Source of the DNA: an uncultured Akkermansia sp.
GTDB lineage: Bacteria > Verrucomicrobiota > Verrucomicrobiia > Verrucomicrobiales > Akkermansiaceae
Reading direction: 5' to 3'
Length of the DNA: 10,834 nt
NCBI GenBank assembly: GCA_900766865.1
Contig: CAAFXA010000348.1
Coordinates: 1 to 10,834, forward strand
The translations under genes were made by a program, and so were the position numbers. Below the pieces are notes generated by a model that saw nothing but the letters and a program-made list of their open reading frames with translations, searched no databases and was not told the origin of the DNA. Below, one piece after another: positions 1 to 6,666 of this stretch (position 1 is the first letter of the stretch; each line of letters opens with the position of its first letter).

Positions 1-1958
1 CCTTTGCCGCCATGCAGGAGGTGAGTGGCCCTGTGATAGCCATTGCACTGGTGCTGGCTGCTGTGTTCCTGCCCTCACTGATGCTGGAGGGTATCACGGG
101 CACGCTCTTCAAGCAGTTTGCTATCACGATTGCTATTTCGATGCTGATATCGGCCTTCAATGCTTTGACGCTTTCGCCGGCTTTGTGTGCCCTGATGCTC
201 AAGAGTAAGGAGGAAGAGAATACCCCGCCGCACAATCCGCTGCGCCTGCTGGTGTATAAGCTGAACCATGGTATTGCCAAGCCTTTCTTCCGTGTATTCA
301 ACCGCTGCTATGACAGCACAGCGAGCGTGTATACGCGCATTTGCGGAGGGTTGGCTCGCAAGCTCATCATTTCCATGCCTATACTGCTTCTGTTGTGGGC
401 GGCTATCTGGCCGGTGAGCAGTAAGGTGCCCGGTGCATTCCTGCCGGATGAAGACCAGGGCTTCCTGCTGGCCGCTCTGGTGATGAAACCAGAGAACTCC
501 CTGCAGCGCTCCATGGTGGAGGCCAAGAAGTTTGAGGATGCCCTGGCCGGCCCTGTCGGGCAGCAGGACCCCGCCATCAAGAACCTGACGGCTGTGGTGG
601 GTATCAATATTCTCAACATGGTGCAGACTCCCGGTGCCGCCATTGCTTTCGTGCAGCTGAAGGACTGGAGCGAACGCAGCGAGACTGCGGAGCAGGTGCA
701 GCAGCGCCTTTCTGCCCGTTGTGCCCAGGCTGGCCTGGATGGTATTTCTATGGTGCTGATACCGCCTGCCATTCCCGGTGTAGGTACGGCAAATGGCGTG
801 AGCATGGTGCTGACAGACCTGGAAGGCCAGGGTGTGGAGTTCCTCTACCAGCAGGTGAAGAAGTTTGAGCAGGTGGCCAGCGTCCGCAAAGAGGTGGCCA
901 TGTGCCGTGATATGATGATGGCCGATGTACCGCAGAAGTACCTGACGCTGGATCGCGCTAAATGCCAGAAGTATGGCGTGAACATTGGCGATGCCTATGG
1001 CGTGCTGGCCTCTTATTACGGCTCCAGCTTTGTGAACTTCTTTAATGCCTTTGGCCAGCAGTGGCAGGTGTTTATGCAGGCCCGCGGCGCCGATCGCCGT
1101 AATCTGGAGCAGATGAACGGCTTCTTCGTTATTAATAAGAAGGGTGAGCGCGTACCGCTGGATGCCATCGTGAGTATCGATGATATGGCAGACACGGAGT
1201 TCGTGATGCACCACAACGGCTATAATGCCGCCAAGCTCAGCGTCATGCCCAAGCCCGGCTACTCTACCCAGCAGCTCATGGAAGCTATGGAGGAAGTGTT
1301 CGAGGAAACGATGGATAAGACTAAAGTGGGCATGGACTATCAGGATATGTCCTTCCAGGAGAATAAGGTGCGTAACAGTACCGGCCTGGGTACCATCTTC
1401 TGCATGTCCGGTTTCTTTGCCTTCCTGATTCTGGTTGCTTTGTACGAGAAGTGGACGCTGCCTATCTCTGTATTCATGACCGTTCCGATTGCTGTGCTCG
1501 GTGCTTACGTCGGTCTGTATGTGTGCAAGCTGGACCTGACGCTCTATGCACAGGTGGGACTCATCATGCTGGTGGGTCTGGCTGCCAAGAACGCGATTCT
1601 GATTGTGGAGTTTGCCAACCTGGAAATGGAGCGAGGCAAAGGACTGATGGAGGCCACGCTGGCTGCGGCTCGTCTGCGTTTGCGTCCCATCATCATGACC
1701 TCGCTGGCCTTCATTCTGGGCTGTGTGCCGCTGGTGCTTTCGAGTGGCTCGGGAGCCTTGGCCCGCAACGCCATTGGTGTGGTGGTAGTAGCCGGTATGA
1801 CGGTGGCCACCCTGGTGGGTGTGTTCCTGATTCCCTGTTCCTATGTATTCATCATGCGTCTCTTCCGTATTAAGTTCGCGAAGAAGACCCTGGCTGAGGA
1901 CCCGGACGAGGAGGGCGCACGCCGTTATCTCGTGGAGCACGAAAACGATTCTTACTGA
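1..1958 (+). CDS. RND (HAE1/AcrB-type) efflux permease, C-terminal part, 5' end outside window
   Basis: Inner-membrane proton-driven efflux transporter of the hydrophobe/amphiphile RND family, which pumps drugs or other amphiphiles through an adaptor and an outer-membrane channel. The frame is open to the left edge, so the ATG at 12 is internal; it aligns with about residue 435 of E. coli AcrB, leaving roughly 430 residues outside. Numbering from that ATG, FLPDEDQG near 145 begins the second periplasmic loop. GLAAKNAILIVEFA holds K526, equivalent to AcrB K940. The following RLRPIIMTSLAF holds R557 and T564, equivalent to R971 and T978 of the proton relay. The Asp pair of TM4 (AcrB D407/D408) lies upstream and cannot be checked. 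The last transmembrane segment is followed by an acidic tail ending NDSY. An outer-membrane channel gene follows after 30 bp, so the two are probably one operon. The substrate cannot be told from sequence. Confidence 0.95.
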   Translation, partial: FAAMQEVSGPVIAIALVLAAVFLPSLMLEGITGTLFKQFAITIAISMLISAFNALTLSPALCALMLKSKEEENTPPHNPLRLLVYKLNHGIAKPFFRVFNRCYDSTASVYTRICGGLARKLIISMPILLLLWAAIWPVSSKVPGAFLPDEDQGFLLAALVMKPENSLQRSMVEAKKFEDALAGPVGQQDPAIKNLTAVVGINILNMVQTPGAAIAFVQLKDWSERSETAEQVQQRLSARCAQAGLDGISMVLIPPAIPGVGTANGVSMVLTDLEGQGVEFLYQQVKKFEQVASVRKEVAMCRDMMMADVPQKYLTLDRAKCQKYGVNIGDAYGVLASYYGSSFVNFFNAFGQQWQVFMQARGADRRNLEQMNGFFVINKKGERVPLDAIVSIDDMADTEFVMHHNGYNAAKLSVMPKPGYSTQQLMEAMEEVFEETMDKTKVGMDYQDMSFQENKVRNSTGLGTIFCMSGFFAFLILVALYEKWTLPISVFMTVPIAVLGAYVGLYVCKLDLTLYAQVGLIMLVGLAAKNAILIVEFANLEMERGKGLMEATLAAARLRLRPIIMTSLAFILGCVPLVLSSGSGALARNAIGVVVVAGMTVATLVGVFLIPCSYVFIMRLFRIKFAKKTLAEDPDEEGARRYLVEHENDSY

Positions 1959-1988
1959 ACTTAACATCTTAACCCCCCAAATAGATAT

Positions 1989-3371
1989 ATGACAAAACAC
2001 ACATTGATGACCCTTGCCGGTGCAGTGGTGATGACCACGGCCTGTACGTTTGGCCCCAGCTGGGAAAAGCCCGTAATGGAGGTCCCCGCCGTGTTCCGCG
2101 GAGCTGGTGTGGGCGAAGGTAACATGGCCGATCTGCCGTGGCAGGATGTGCTTAAAGATAAGAACCTGCAGGCTCTGATGACGGATGTGTTCAACAACAA
2201 TCGCGACATGGCGGCTCTGCAGCACAATGTGGAGGCTGCCCGCCAGTATGTGATTATGGCTCGTTCTCCCCTGTTCCCCTCCCTGGGATATTCCGGTGGC
2301 GCCAGCAATGGTGAGAACACTTCCGGTGGTACGAGCATTGTGGATATGGGCGGAGCGCACACCAAGGCTGGTATGGCCGGGGTGAGCGCCAGCTGGGAGC
2401 TGGATCTCTGGGGCAAGACCCGCCGCGAGGTGGAAAGCGCCGAGGCCTCTGCCGAAGAGGCTGCCGAGCAGCTCAATAACCTGCGCATTTCCCTGATGCG
2501 CCAGGTAGCGACGGGGTATCTGCAGCTGCTGATGCTGGATGAACAGCTGCGTATTACCCGAGAGAGTATGAGCTCTTACCGCGATACGTTGAACCTCTTT
2601 AATGACCAGTTCAAGGAGGGCGTGGTAGACAAGCTGCAGGTGGCAAGTGCCCAGGCTGCTCTGGCTGCTGCCGAAGCCGAGGCTCCCGATCTGGAGATGC
2701 AAATTGCTACACAGGAGAACGCTCTGAGCCTGCTGGCCGGTCGTGCGCCTGGTAAAATTGCCCGCAGTGGCAGCCTGAAGGCCTACCAGAACGCCTCCCG
2801 CGTGGCAGCCGGTATTCCTGCCGATGTGCTTTCCCGCCGTCCGGATATCCGCGCTAAGGAGCAGGCTCTGCGCGCCGCTAATGCTGAGGTTGGTGTAGCC
2901 ATTGCCAGCTATTTCCCCTCCATCAGCCTGACGGCTACCGGTGGTTATGCGTTCCCCAATATGAATCGCTCCGTGCATGGATGGGGCGTGGGCGCCAACC
3001 TGACGGGACCGCTCTTCCAGGCTGGTCGCCTGACGGCTAACGAGGCCTCCAAGAAGGAGGCATTCCTGGCTGCCAAGGCTGATTACGAGCAGGCAGTGCT
3101 GAATGCCATGTCCGAGGTGGCAAGCACGCTGGTACAGCGACAGAAGCTTCGCGAGGTAATTGCCCGCCAGGAACAGGCAGTGGCTGCCTACGAGACAACG
3201 GTCTCTCTTGCCAAGGAACGTTACAAGGAGGGCTACTCTGCCTATTTCGAGGTGCTGGATAATCAGCTGCGACTTTTCCCGGCCCAGAAGCAGCTCGCGA
3301 GCTATCGCTATCAGTACGCTGCCTGCATCCCCACCCTCTACACCCAGCTGGGTGGCGGCTGGCAGAAGTAA
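1989..3371 (+). CDS. Outer-membrane efflux channel lipoprotein, OprM/NodT-type (TolC superfamily)
   Basis: 460-residue outer-membrane factor that forms the trimeric exit duct for the RND pump encoded just upstream. The N-terminus is a signal peptide with a weak lipobox (TTAC, Cys19) followed by TFGPSWEKP, the usual start of mature NodT-family lipoproteins (C-x-x-GP-x-(Y/W)-x-x-P). Two OEP repeats follow, about residues 60-245 and 270-455. ASWELDLWGK near residues 134-143 and LSRRPDIRAKEQAL near 281-294 are family signatures, and the latter leads into the conserved strand YFPSISLTATGGY. The length is normal for the family. The ATG at 1989 lies 30 bp after the permease stop. I see no Shine-Dalgarno, so translation may depend on coupling or on a non-SD mechanism. 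The family call is firm; the cargo is unknown. Confidence 0.95.
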   Translation: MTKHTLMTLAGAVVMTTACTFGPSWEKPVMEVPAVFRGAGVGEGNMADLPWQDVLKDKNLQALMTDVFNNNRDMAALQHNVEAARQYVIMARSPLFPSLGYSGGASNGENTSGGTSIVDMGGAHTKAGMAGVSASWELDLWGKTRREVESAEASAEEAAEQLNNLRISLMRQVATGYLQLLMLDEQLRITRESMSSYRDTLNLFNDQFKEGVVDKLQVASAQAALAAAEAEAPDLEMQIATQENALSLLAGRAPGKIARSGSLKAYQNASRVAAGIPADVLSRRPDIRAKEQALRAANAEVGVAIASYFPSISLTATGGYAFPNMNRSVHGWGVGANLTGPLFQAGRLTANEASKKEAFLAAKADYEQAVLNAMSEVASTLVQRQKLREVIARQEQAVAAYETTVSLAKERYKEGYSAYFEVLDNQLRLFPAQKQLASYRYQYAACIPTLYTQLGGGWQK

Positions 3372-3390
3372 ATTAAATTCTTACTATTCA

Positions 3391-3425
3391 CGCCCCTGTG
3401 CCGCTTGTGGTGCAGGGGCGTTTTT
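3391..3425 (+). terminator. Rho-independent terminator of the efflux operon
   Basis: An 8-bp perfect GC-rich stem (CGCCCCTG at 3391-3398 with CAGGGGCG at 3413-3420) is followed at once by TTTTT at 3421-3425. It starts 19 bp after the stop codon of the outer-membrane channel gene. Confidence 0.88.
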
Positions 3426-3516
3426 CATTTCTCGCGCAGGGCGATTTTCGAGCTTTGCTTGACAGGCGTGGCTTTTCCCTTGTGACTACGTGCAAAGACT
3501 CCCGGTTTTGTATGGG

Positions 3517-3539
3517 AAGAAAAAATAGCCTGCGGCTAT
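3517..3539 (-). terminator. Rho-independent terminator of folE2
   Basis: On the minus strand, a 6-bp stem (ATAGCC, 3-nt loop GCA, GGCTAT; 3539 down to 3525) runs into a T tract at 3525-3520. It begins 25 bp past the folE2 stop. A second stem, CTGCGG/CCGCAG (3552-3547 with 3535-3530), overlaps it and would compete with it. Confidence 0.8.
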
Positions 3540-3564
3540 CGTGAAACCGCAGAGGCAGGATATC

Positions 3565-4353
3565 TTACACAAGGGTGCGTTCTACGCAGGCGTAGGCGCT
3601 GTGATTGTGGATGGACTCAAAGTTTTCTGCCTCCACGCGGTACCAGGAGAAGGCATTATAGCGCTCAGTGGCTACGGCCACGTTGCGGACGAGGTCTTCC
3701 ACGAATACGGGGTTTTCGTATGCCTTGTCCGTGACGTATTTTTCGTCCGGGCGTTTCAGCAGGCTGTACAGCTGGCAGCTGGCACAGCCTTCAATCATAT
3801 CAATGAGGTCTTCAATCCACACTGCTGCACCGGAGAAGCGCACCGAGTAGGTGACGATGCCTCGCTGATTGTGGGCACCGCGTTCGCTCATGGCTTTGGA
3901 GCAGGGGCAAAGGGTAGTGACCGGCACCTTAATCGTGAGCGTGAAGGTGCCCGGTTGGTCTCGCTCGGCATCGATTTCGAAGCGAACGTCATAATCCATC
4001 ATCCCCTCCATCCCGGAAACCGGGGCTTTTTTGAGGCGGAAGAAGGGAAATTCAATCTCAACACGCGCTCTCTGAGCGGGGAGTTTTCGCAGGAGGCGAG
4101 TGGGGAGGCGCAGGGCGGAGTGGACATCCAGGTAGCGGCGGTGCTCGTGCAGGGCTTCGACGAAGCGGCTCATGTGAGTGCCTTTGTACTGCTCAGGCAA
4201 ATCCACCATGAGAGCCAGTGTAGCAACGGTAGACTGGGTACGGTTCTCTTTGTCACTCACGATGATGGGGTATCGAACCCCACGCACGCCCACGCGGTCG
4301 ATGGAAATCTGGCGTGTATCGTGTTCGCTCTGAGTGTCTCTGAGTTCCTTCAT
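3565..4353 (-). CDS. folE2: GTP cyclohydrolase I type 2 (FolE2/MptA family)
   Basis: Converts GTP to 7,8-dihydroneopterin triphosphate plus formate, the first step of folate synthesis (also feeding queuosine in some bacteria). The 262-residue protein shows the family hallmarks in order: QSTVATL (40-46), KGTHMSRF (57-64), FPFFRLKKAPVSG (102-114), LCPCSK (148-153), GAHNQR (159-164), CQLYSLLKRPDEKYVT (193-208) and ENFESIHNHSAY (243-254). These contain the metal-binding Cys and His positions of FolE2. I chose the ATG at 4353 because homologues begin at MKELRD-like sequence. The frame stays open to a TTG at 4440, but that extension would translate through the hairpin at 4384-4426. Type 2 enzymes do not need zinc and work with other divalent metals; in several bacteria they are induced by zinc shortage through Zur. 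No clear promoter or Shine-Dalgarno is visible in the short leader. Confidence 0.95.
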   Translation of the reverse strand: MKELRDTQSEHDTRQISIDRVGVRGVRYPIIVSDKENRTQSTVATLALMVDLPEQYKGTHMSRFVEALHEHRRYLDVHSALRLPTRLLRKLPAQRARVEIEFPFFRLKKAPVSGMEGMMDYDVRFEIDAERDQPGTFTLTIKVPVTTLCPCSKAMSERGAHNQRGIVTYSVRFSGAAVWIEDLIDMIEGCASCQLYSLLKRPDEKYVTDKAYENPVFVEDLVRNVAVATERYNAFSWYRVEAENFESIHNHSAYACVERTLV

Positions 4354-4371
4354 GGTGCCGTGAAACCGTGG

Positions 4372-4426
4372 AAATAAAAATAGAGGGAGCTTGCAGGCGG
4401 CTTTGCGCGGCACATACAAGCTCCCT
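4372..4426 (-). terminator. Terminator-like hairpin between rpsR and folE2 (possible attenuator)
   Basis: Perfect 10-bp inverted repeat: AGGGAGCTTG (4426-4417 read on the minus strand) pairs with CAAGCTCCCT (4393-4384) across a 23-nt loop. It is followed on the minus strand by CTATTTTTATTT. It starts 48 bp after the rpsR stop and ends about 20 bp before the folE2 start. It most simply ends the rpmG-rpsR transcript. Because I find no promoter between it and folE2, conditional read-through into folE2 is possible. Confidence 0.8.
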
Positions 4427-4474
4427 TTAATCAACGACAATCTGCCGTCGAGAACTCCTCCATGCGGGGATAAA

Positions 4475-4720
4475 TCAGGGGAGCAGGTTCACGGCACGAG
4501 CACGACGAATCTCGCGCGTGATCTTGCGGTGCATCTTGGCGGAAACACCAGTCACACGGCGGGGAAGAATCTTGCCCGTCTCGGAAGTGAACTTGGAAAG
4601 GAACTCGGGATTGCACATATCAACGGCACCGGCAGGGATGTCGATGCGACGACGGGGCATCGTCTTGTTGCAGGTGCGGAAACGGATACGGCGCTCAACG
4701 CTCTTGAATTCGGTAATCAT
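4475..4720 (-). CDS. rpsR: Small ribosomal subunit protein S18 (bS18)
   Basis: 81-residue S18, which sits on the platform of the 30S subunit and forms a heterodimer with S6. The C-terminal two thirds carry the signature [15 protein letters not shown], then [16 protein letters not shown] and the ending VNLLP, closely matching known S18 proteins. The N-terminus is arginine-rich (ERRIRFRTC). Zinc-binding S18 forms, as in actinobacteria, carry a C-x-x-C pair plus a further Cys after the RVTG motif. Here only isolated Cys17 and Cys36 occur, so this is not the canonical zinc form. The gene lies 29 bp after rpmG in the same direction, and a terminator-like hairpin follows. I see no strong Shine-Dalgarno ahead of the ATG at 4720. 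Confidence 0.93.
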   Translation of the reverse strand: MITEFKSVERRIRFRTCNKTMPRRRIDIPAGAVDMCNPEFLSKFTSETGKILPRRVTGVSAKMHRKITREIRRARAVNLLP

Positions 4721-4749
4721 AATGCTTAATCTTTCTGGTTGACGGCGGT

Positions 4750-4923
4750 TTAGCGCATCTCGCGGTGCAGGGTGCGGCGCTTCAGGAAGGGGTTGAACTT
4801 AACCTTCTCCAGACGACCGGGGGTACGCTGGCTCTTCTTGTTGCGGGTGGTGACGTAGCGAGAGGGGGTCTTACCCTCGGCCTTTGCCTCCGTGCATTCC
4901 AGGATGATGATATCTCTAGGCAT
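4750..4923 (-). CDS. rpmG: Large ribosomal subunit protein L33 (bL33), Cys-poor form
   Basis: 57-residue L33, a small 50S protein near the E-site side. The sequence runs [17 protein letters not shown], then [30 protein letters not shown] and TLHREMR. The Y-x-T-T-(R/K)-N-K core and the ending TLHRE are diagnostic. In zinc-binding L33 there are two C-x-x-C pairs. Here the first reads C-T-E-A (Cys10 only) and the second is replaced by N-P-F-L, so this is the C-minus type, with one cysteine left as a relic. It is transcribed with rpsR from the promoter at 4956-4983 and lies 40 bp after the dksA-like gene. No Shine-Dalgarno is visible. Confidence 0.93.
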   Translation of the reverse strand: MPRDIIILECTEAKAEGKTPSRYVTTRNKKSQRTPGRLEKVKFNPFLKRRTLHREMR

Positions 4924-4955
4924 ATTCGGTGATTAATGTTGACTTGCGGGCGCCT

Positions 4956-4983
4956 ATGATACACTATTCTTCGGATTCGTCAA
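4956..4983 (-). promoter_or_regulatory. Sigma70-type promoter for rpmG-rpsR
   Basis: On the minus strand TTGACG (4983-4978) and TATCAT (4961-4956) are separated by 16 bp. Each hexamer matches the consensus at 5 of 6 positions. The predicted start near 4949 gives a leader of about 26 nt to the rpmG ATG. The -35 and the spacer overlap the last codons of the dksA-like gene, so rpmG-rpsR can be expressed independently of it. Confidence 0.65.
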
Positions 4984-5602
4984 GCGCAAAAACGTTTTCC
5001 ATGTCATTTTGCAGCCCGGAATAGCCTACATCGTCACTTTTTTTGGCCAGATAGGAGGCATAGGAGCCATATTTTTTCTCGAATTCCTCCTGACATTTCA
5101 CGGTCAGGCGGCAGAAGGGGCGTACCTGGAGACGTTTTTTGGGGATGGGTTCCAGGGAGATTTCGCAGATGCCGTAGTAGCCCATACGGATGCGCTCGAG
5201 GGCGGCATCGATTTCGAAGAGCTGTTCGCGATCTTTGCCGAGGAGTCTGAGGGTGAGATCGCGCACTTCGGCTTCACTGCCAGCATCGCCGATATGCTGG
5301 CCGGAGGAGGAGGAAACGTTGGAGGCACCGCTGCGCAGGTGGTCGCGGGTGATATCCTGCATGTTGGGCAGCATGTTGTCGCGGAGGTCGAGCAGAGCCT
5401 GTTTCTGAGCGGCAAGGAAGGCAGGCCACTCCGGGTCTGCCTTCAGCAGAGCCAGAGTTTCTTTGAGCTTGGCTTTGCGGGCCTTCTCTTCCGGGGTGAG
5501 GGATTCTTTAGCCGTGGATTTTTTGCTGCTGTCCTTGGTTGCAGCTGTCTTTTCAGGCTTTTTCTTGTCTGTTGCAGCGGTTGTTTTCTTGCTGGTTGCC
5601 AT
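4964..5602 (-). CDS. DksA/TraR-family regulator with degenerate zinc finger and Lys-rich N-terminal tail
   Basis: 212-residue protein of the DksA/TraR family. In E. coli such proteins enter the secondary channel of RNA polymerase and, with ppGpp, adjust promoters of rRNA, ribosomal-protein and biosynthetic genes. Residues 1-45 are a Lys/Thr/Ala/Ser tail of low complexity. Residues 60-140 look like the coiled-coil hairpin, with D106 where the tip Asp of DksA is expected. The zinc-finger region YGICEISLEPIPKKRL (143-158) to RPFCRLTVKC (161-170) keeps the spacing of the family. However, the second and third ligands are replaced (C146-x-x-S149 and T167-x-x-C170), and there is an extra Cys164. Zinc binding is therefore doubtful. 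The protein is longer than E. coli DksA (151 residues) because of the tail and a C-terminal extension ending DESEE. It lies upstream of rpmG-rpsR-folE2 on the same strand. Start ATG at 5602; no clear Shine-Dalgarno. Confidence 0.88.
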   Translation of the reverse strand: MATSKKTTAATDKKKPEKTAATKDSSKKSTAKESLTPEEKARKAKLKETLALLKADPEWPAFLAAQKQALLDLRDNMLPNMQDITRDHLRSGASNVSSSSGQHIGDAGSEAEVRDLTLRLLGKDREQLFEIDAALERIRMGYYGICEISLEPIPKKRLQVRPFCRLTVKCQEEFEKKYGSYASYLAKKSDDVGYSGLQNDMENVFALDESEE

Positions 5603-5681
5603 TGGTGTGATATGTGTGAGAGTAACTAATTGGCTGGTGAAAATAGCAGCGCTTCAGTAACGTCGCGCGAACGTTTGTCTG

Positions 5682-5710
5682 CTATTAGCATAAACGGGCG
5701 ATAAATGCAA
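5682..5710 (-). promoter_or_regulatory. Weak candidate promoter for the dksA-like gene
   Basis: On the minus strand TTGCAT (5710-5705), a 17-bp spacer and TAATAG (5687-5682) are the best arrangement I can find upstream of the gene, but each hexamer matches only about half the consensus. It would leave a leader of some 70 nt. An imperfect inverted repeat, AACGT-N7-ACGTT (5659-5675), sits at the predicted start. Confidence 0.22.
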
Positions 5711-5780
5711 GAAAAAATTACGCTTCCGTCGTATATCTGTGACAGCAGACGCGAAAAGTGTGCGCCTCTGCCGTATTTGC

Positions 5781-5809
5781 TTGTAATGTGACGAGCCTCG
5801 CTTTATAAT
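5781..5809 (+). promoter_or_regulatory. Sigma70-type promoter of the lipoprotein gene
   Basis: TTGTAA (5781-5786), a 17-bp spacer and a perfect TATAAT (5804-5809). The predicted start near 5816 gives a leader of about 16 nt to the ATG at 5832. The -10 overlaps the earlier in-frame ATG at 5808, which rules that codon out as the start for this transcript. Confidence 0.7.
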
Positions 5810-5831
5810 GAAACAAGCAAAAAGAACCTGC

Positions 5832-6617
5832 ATGAAGAAACGTTTTTCCATCTGTATTCTGTTACTCGCGATACTGAGTGTGCTGGGGCTGGAGTCCTGC
5901 GTGATGCAGACTCACCAGCTGGCTCTTGATGTGGCCAGGGAGTACGAGGCTATAGTGATTCTTCATGATGCGGTGTATCAGAAGGGAAATCGCTTTTATG
6001 TGCAGGGGGTACAGACGACCGTGCGTCGCAGTTGGCGCTCGCCGATGCGCAGCACGTTTATGTCCGAACTAGGGACGCACCCGGAGATAACCGGGGAATA
6101 CACCATTATTCCGGGAGCTCCGCGCAAGACAAAGTATTGCGAATTCCGTATACGGTATGCCCATCACCACCCGTTTGCTCCGGATAGCTATGCGAGGGTG
6201 GGCTCTGATAATTTACCGAAGTATGCCGCCTCCACCTGGACCGGCGCCGGAGATAAGAAAGCAAAAGGATGGCTGCCCTACCGCAACAGCAAGGGGGAAA
6301 TTGTGGCATGGTATGTCCCCAAGATTGACAGTTATCACATGCGTGACTATGCGGATGTGTGGCGGGATTCCTTGCCTTCCGGTGCGCGCCCGGTGCGATT
6401 GACGGCCGAGGAAATAGCGAATCACCCGGTGCTGAAAGGTGAGGCTGGAGTGCCGAAGATACTGCTGAGCGAGCGCAGTGCACCGAGGGTGGATAGCATG
6501 CGCGCTGTGTTTGCCTATCCATTGGCCGGTGTGTGTTGGGTGGTACCGGATGCGCCTGTTACTGTGGCTTCGCATGTGCTGACGCTGCCTCTGTGGATGA
6601 TGGAGTGGCTGCTCTGA
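5832..6617 (+). CDS. Unrecognised lipoprotein with hydrophobic C-terminus
   Basis: 261-residue protein that I do not recognise. It starts MKKRFSICILLLAILSVLGL, a lipoprotein signal peptide ending in the lipobox LESC (Cys23; Glu at -2 is unusual), so the mature protein should be lipid-anchored. I placed the start at 5832 because the upstream ATG at 5808 lies inside the -10 hexamer. The mature part has an arginine-rich patch (TTVRRSWRSPMRSTF, 62-76), a His run (HHH, 111-113) and many aromatic residues. Residues 226-261 form a long hydrophobic C-terminus (FAYPLAGVCWVVPDAP followed by VASHVLTLPLWMMEWLL). This end vaguely recalls small YceK-like lipoproteins, whose C-termini contain a P-x(n)-V-A-D-T-(L)-x-L-P pattern; that likeness is by eye and weak. 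It appears monocistronic behind its own promoter; the gap to the next gene is 87 bp with no strong terminator. Confidence 0.75.
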   Translation: MKKRFSICILLLAILSVLGLESCVMQTHQLALDVAREYEAIVILHDAVYQKGNRFYVQGVQTTVRRSWRSPMRSTFMSELGTHPEITGEYTIIPGAPRKTKYCEFRIRYAHHHPFAPDSYARVGSDNLPKYAASTWTGAGDKKAKGWLPYRNSKGEIVAWYVPKIDSYHMRDYADVWRDSLPSGARPVRLTAEEIANHPVLKGEAGVPKILLSERSAPRVDSMRAVFAYPLAGVCWVVPDAPVTVASHVLTLPLWMMEWLL

Positions 6618-6666
6618 TAAAACTGGGATTGCTTGCTGCAAAAATGGGGGAGCTGCGGCTTTTTTG

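Noticed and set aside
75..2978. 967-codon open frame on the minus strand across both efflux genes
   Set aside because: It is antisense to two well-supported genes and has a His/Gln/Arg-rich, low-complexity translation with no known motif. It results from codon bias in the real genes, which removes stop codons from the opposite frame.
3459..3488. Perfect -35 hexamer TTGACA at 3459-3464 on the plus strand
   Set aside because: No acceptable -10 at 15-19 bp, and it would point antisense into folE2.
4354..4440. Extended folE2 start at TTG 4440
   Set aside because: It would translate through the terminator-like hairpin and add 29 residues without counterparts in FolE2 proteins.
4431..4463. 10-codon ORF MEEFSTADCR as a separate gene
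   Set aside because: No ribosome binding site and no run of a single amino acid; kept only as a detail of the hairpin finding.
3541..5629. Plus-strand open frames of about 278 (3541-4377) and 206 (5009-5629) codons
   Set aside because: They are mirror images of folE2 and the dksA-like gene, whose protein matches are convincing. The translations show no recognisable motifs.
5677..5750. Inverted repeat GTCTGCT (5677-5683) and AGCAGAC (5744-5750)
   Set aside because: 7 bp separated by 60 bp of AT-rich sequence; expected by chance and not tied to any site.
6645..6665. Possible terminator after the lipoprotein gene (GAGC-TGCG-GCTT then Ts)
   Set aside because: Only three Watson-Crick pairs plus G-U pairs that use up the T tract; too weak to call.
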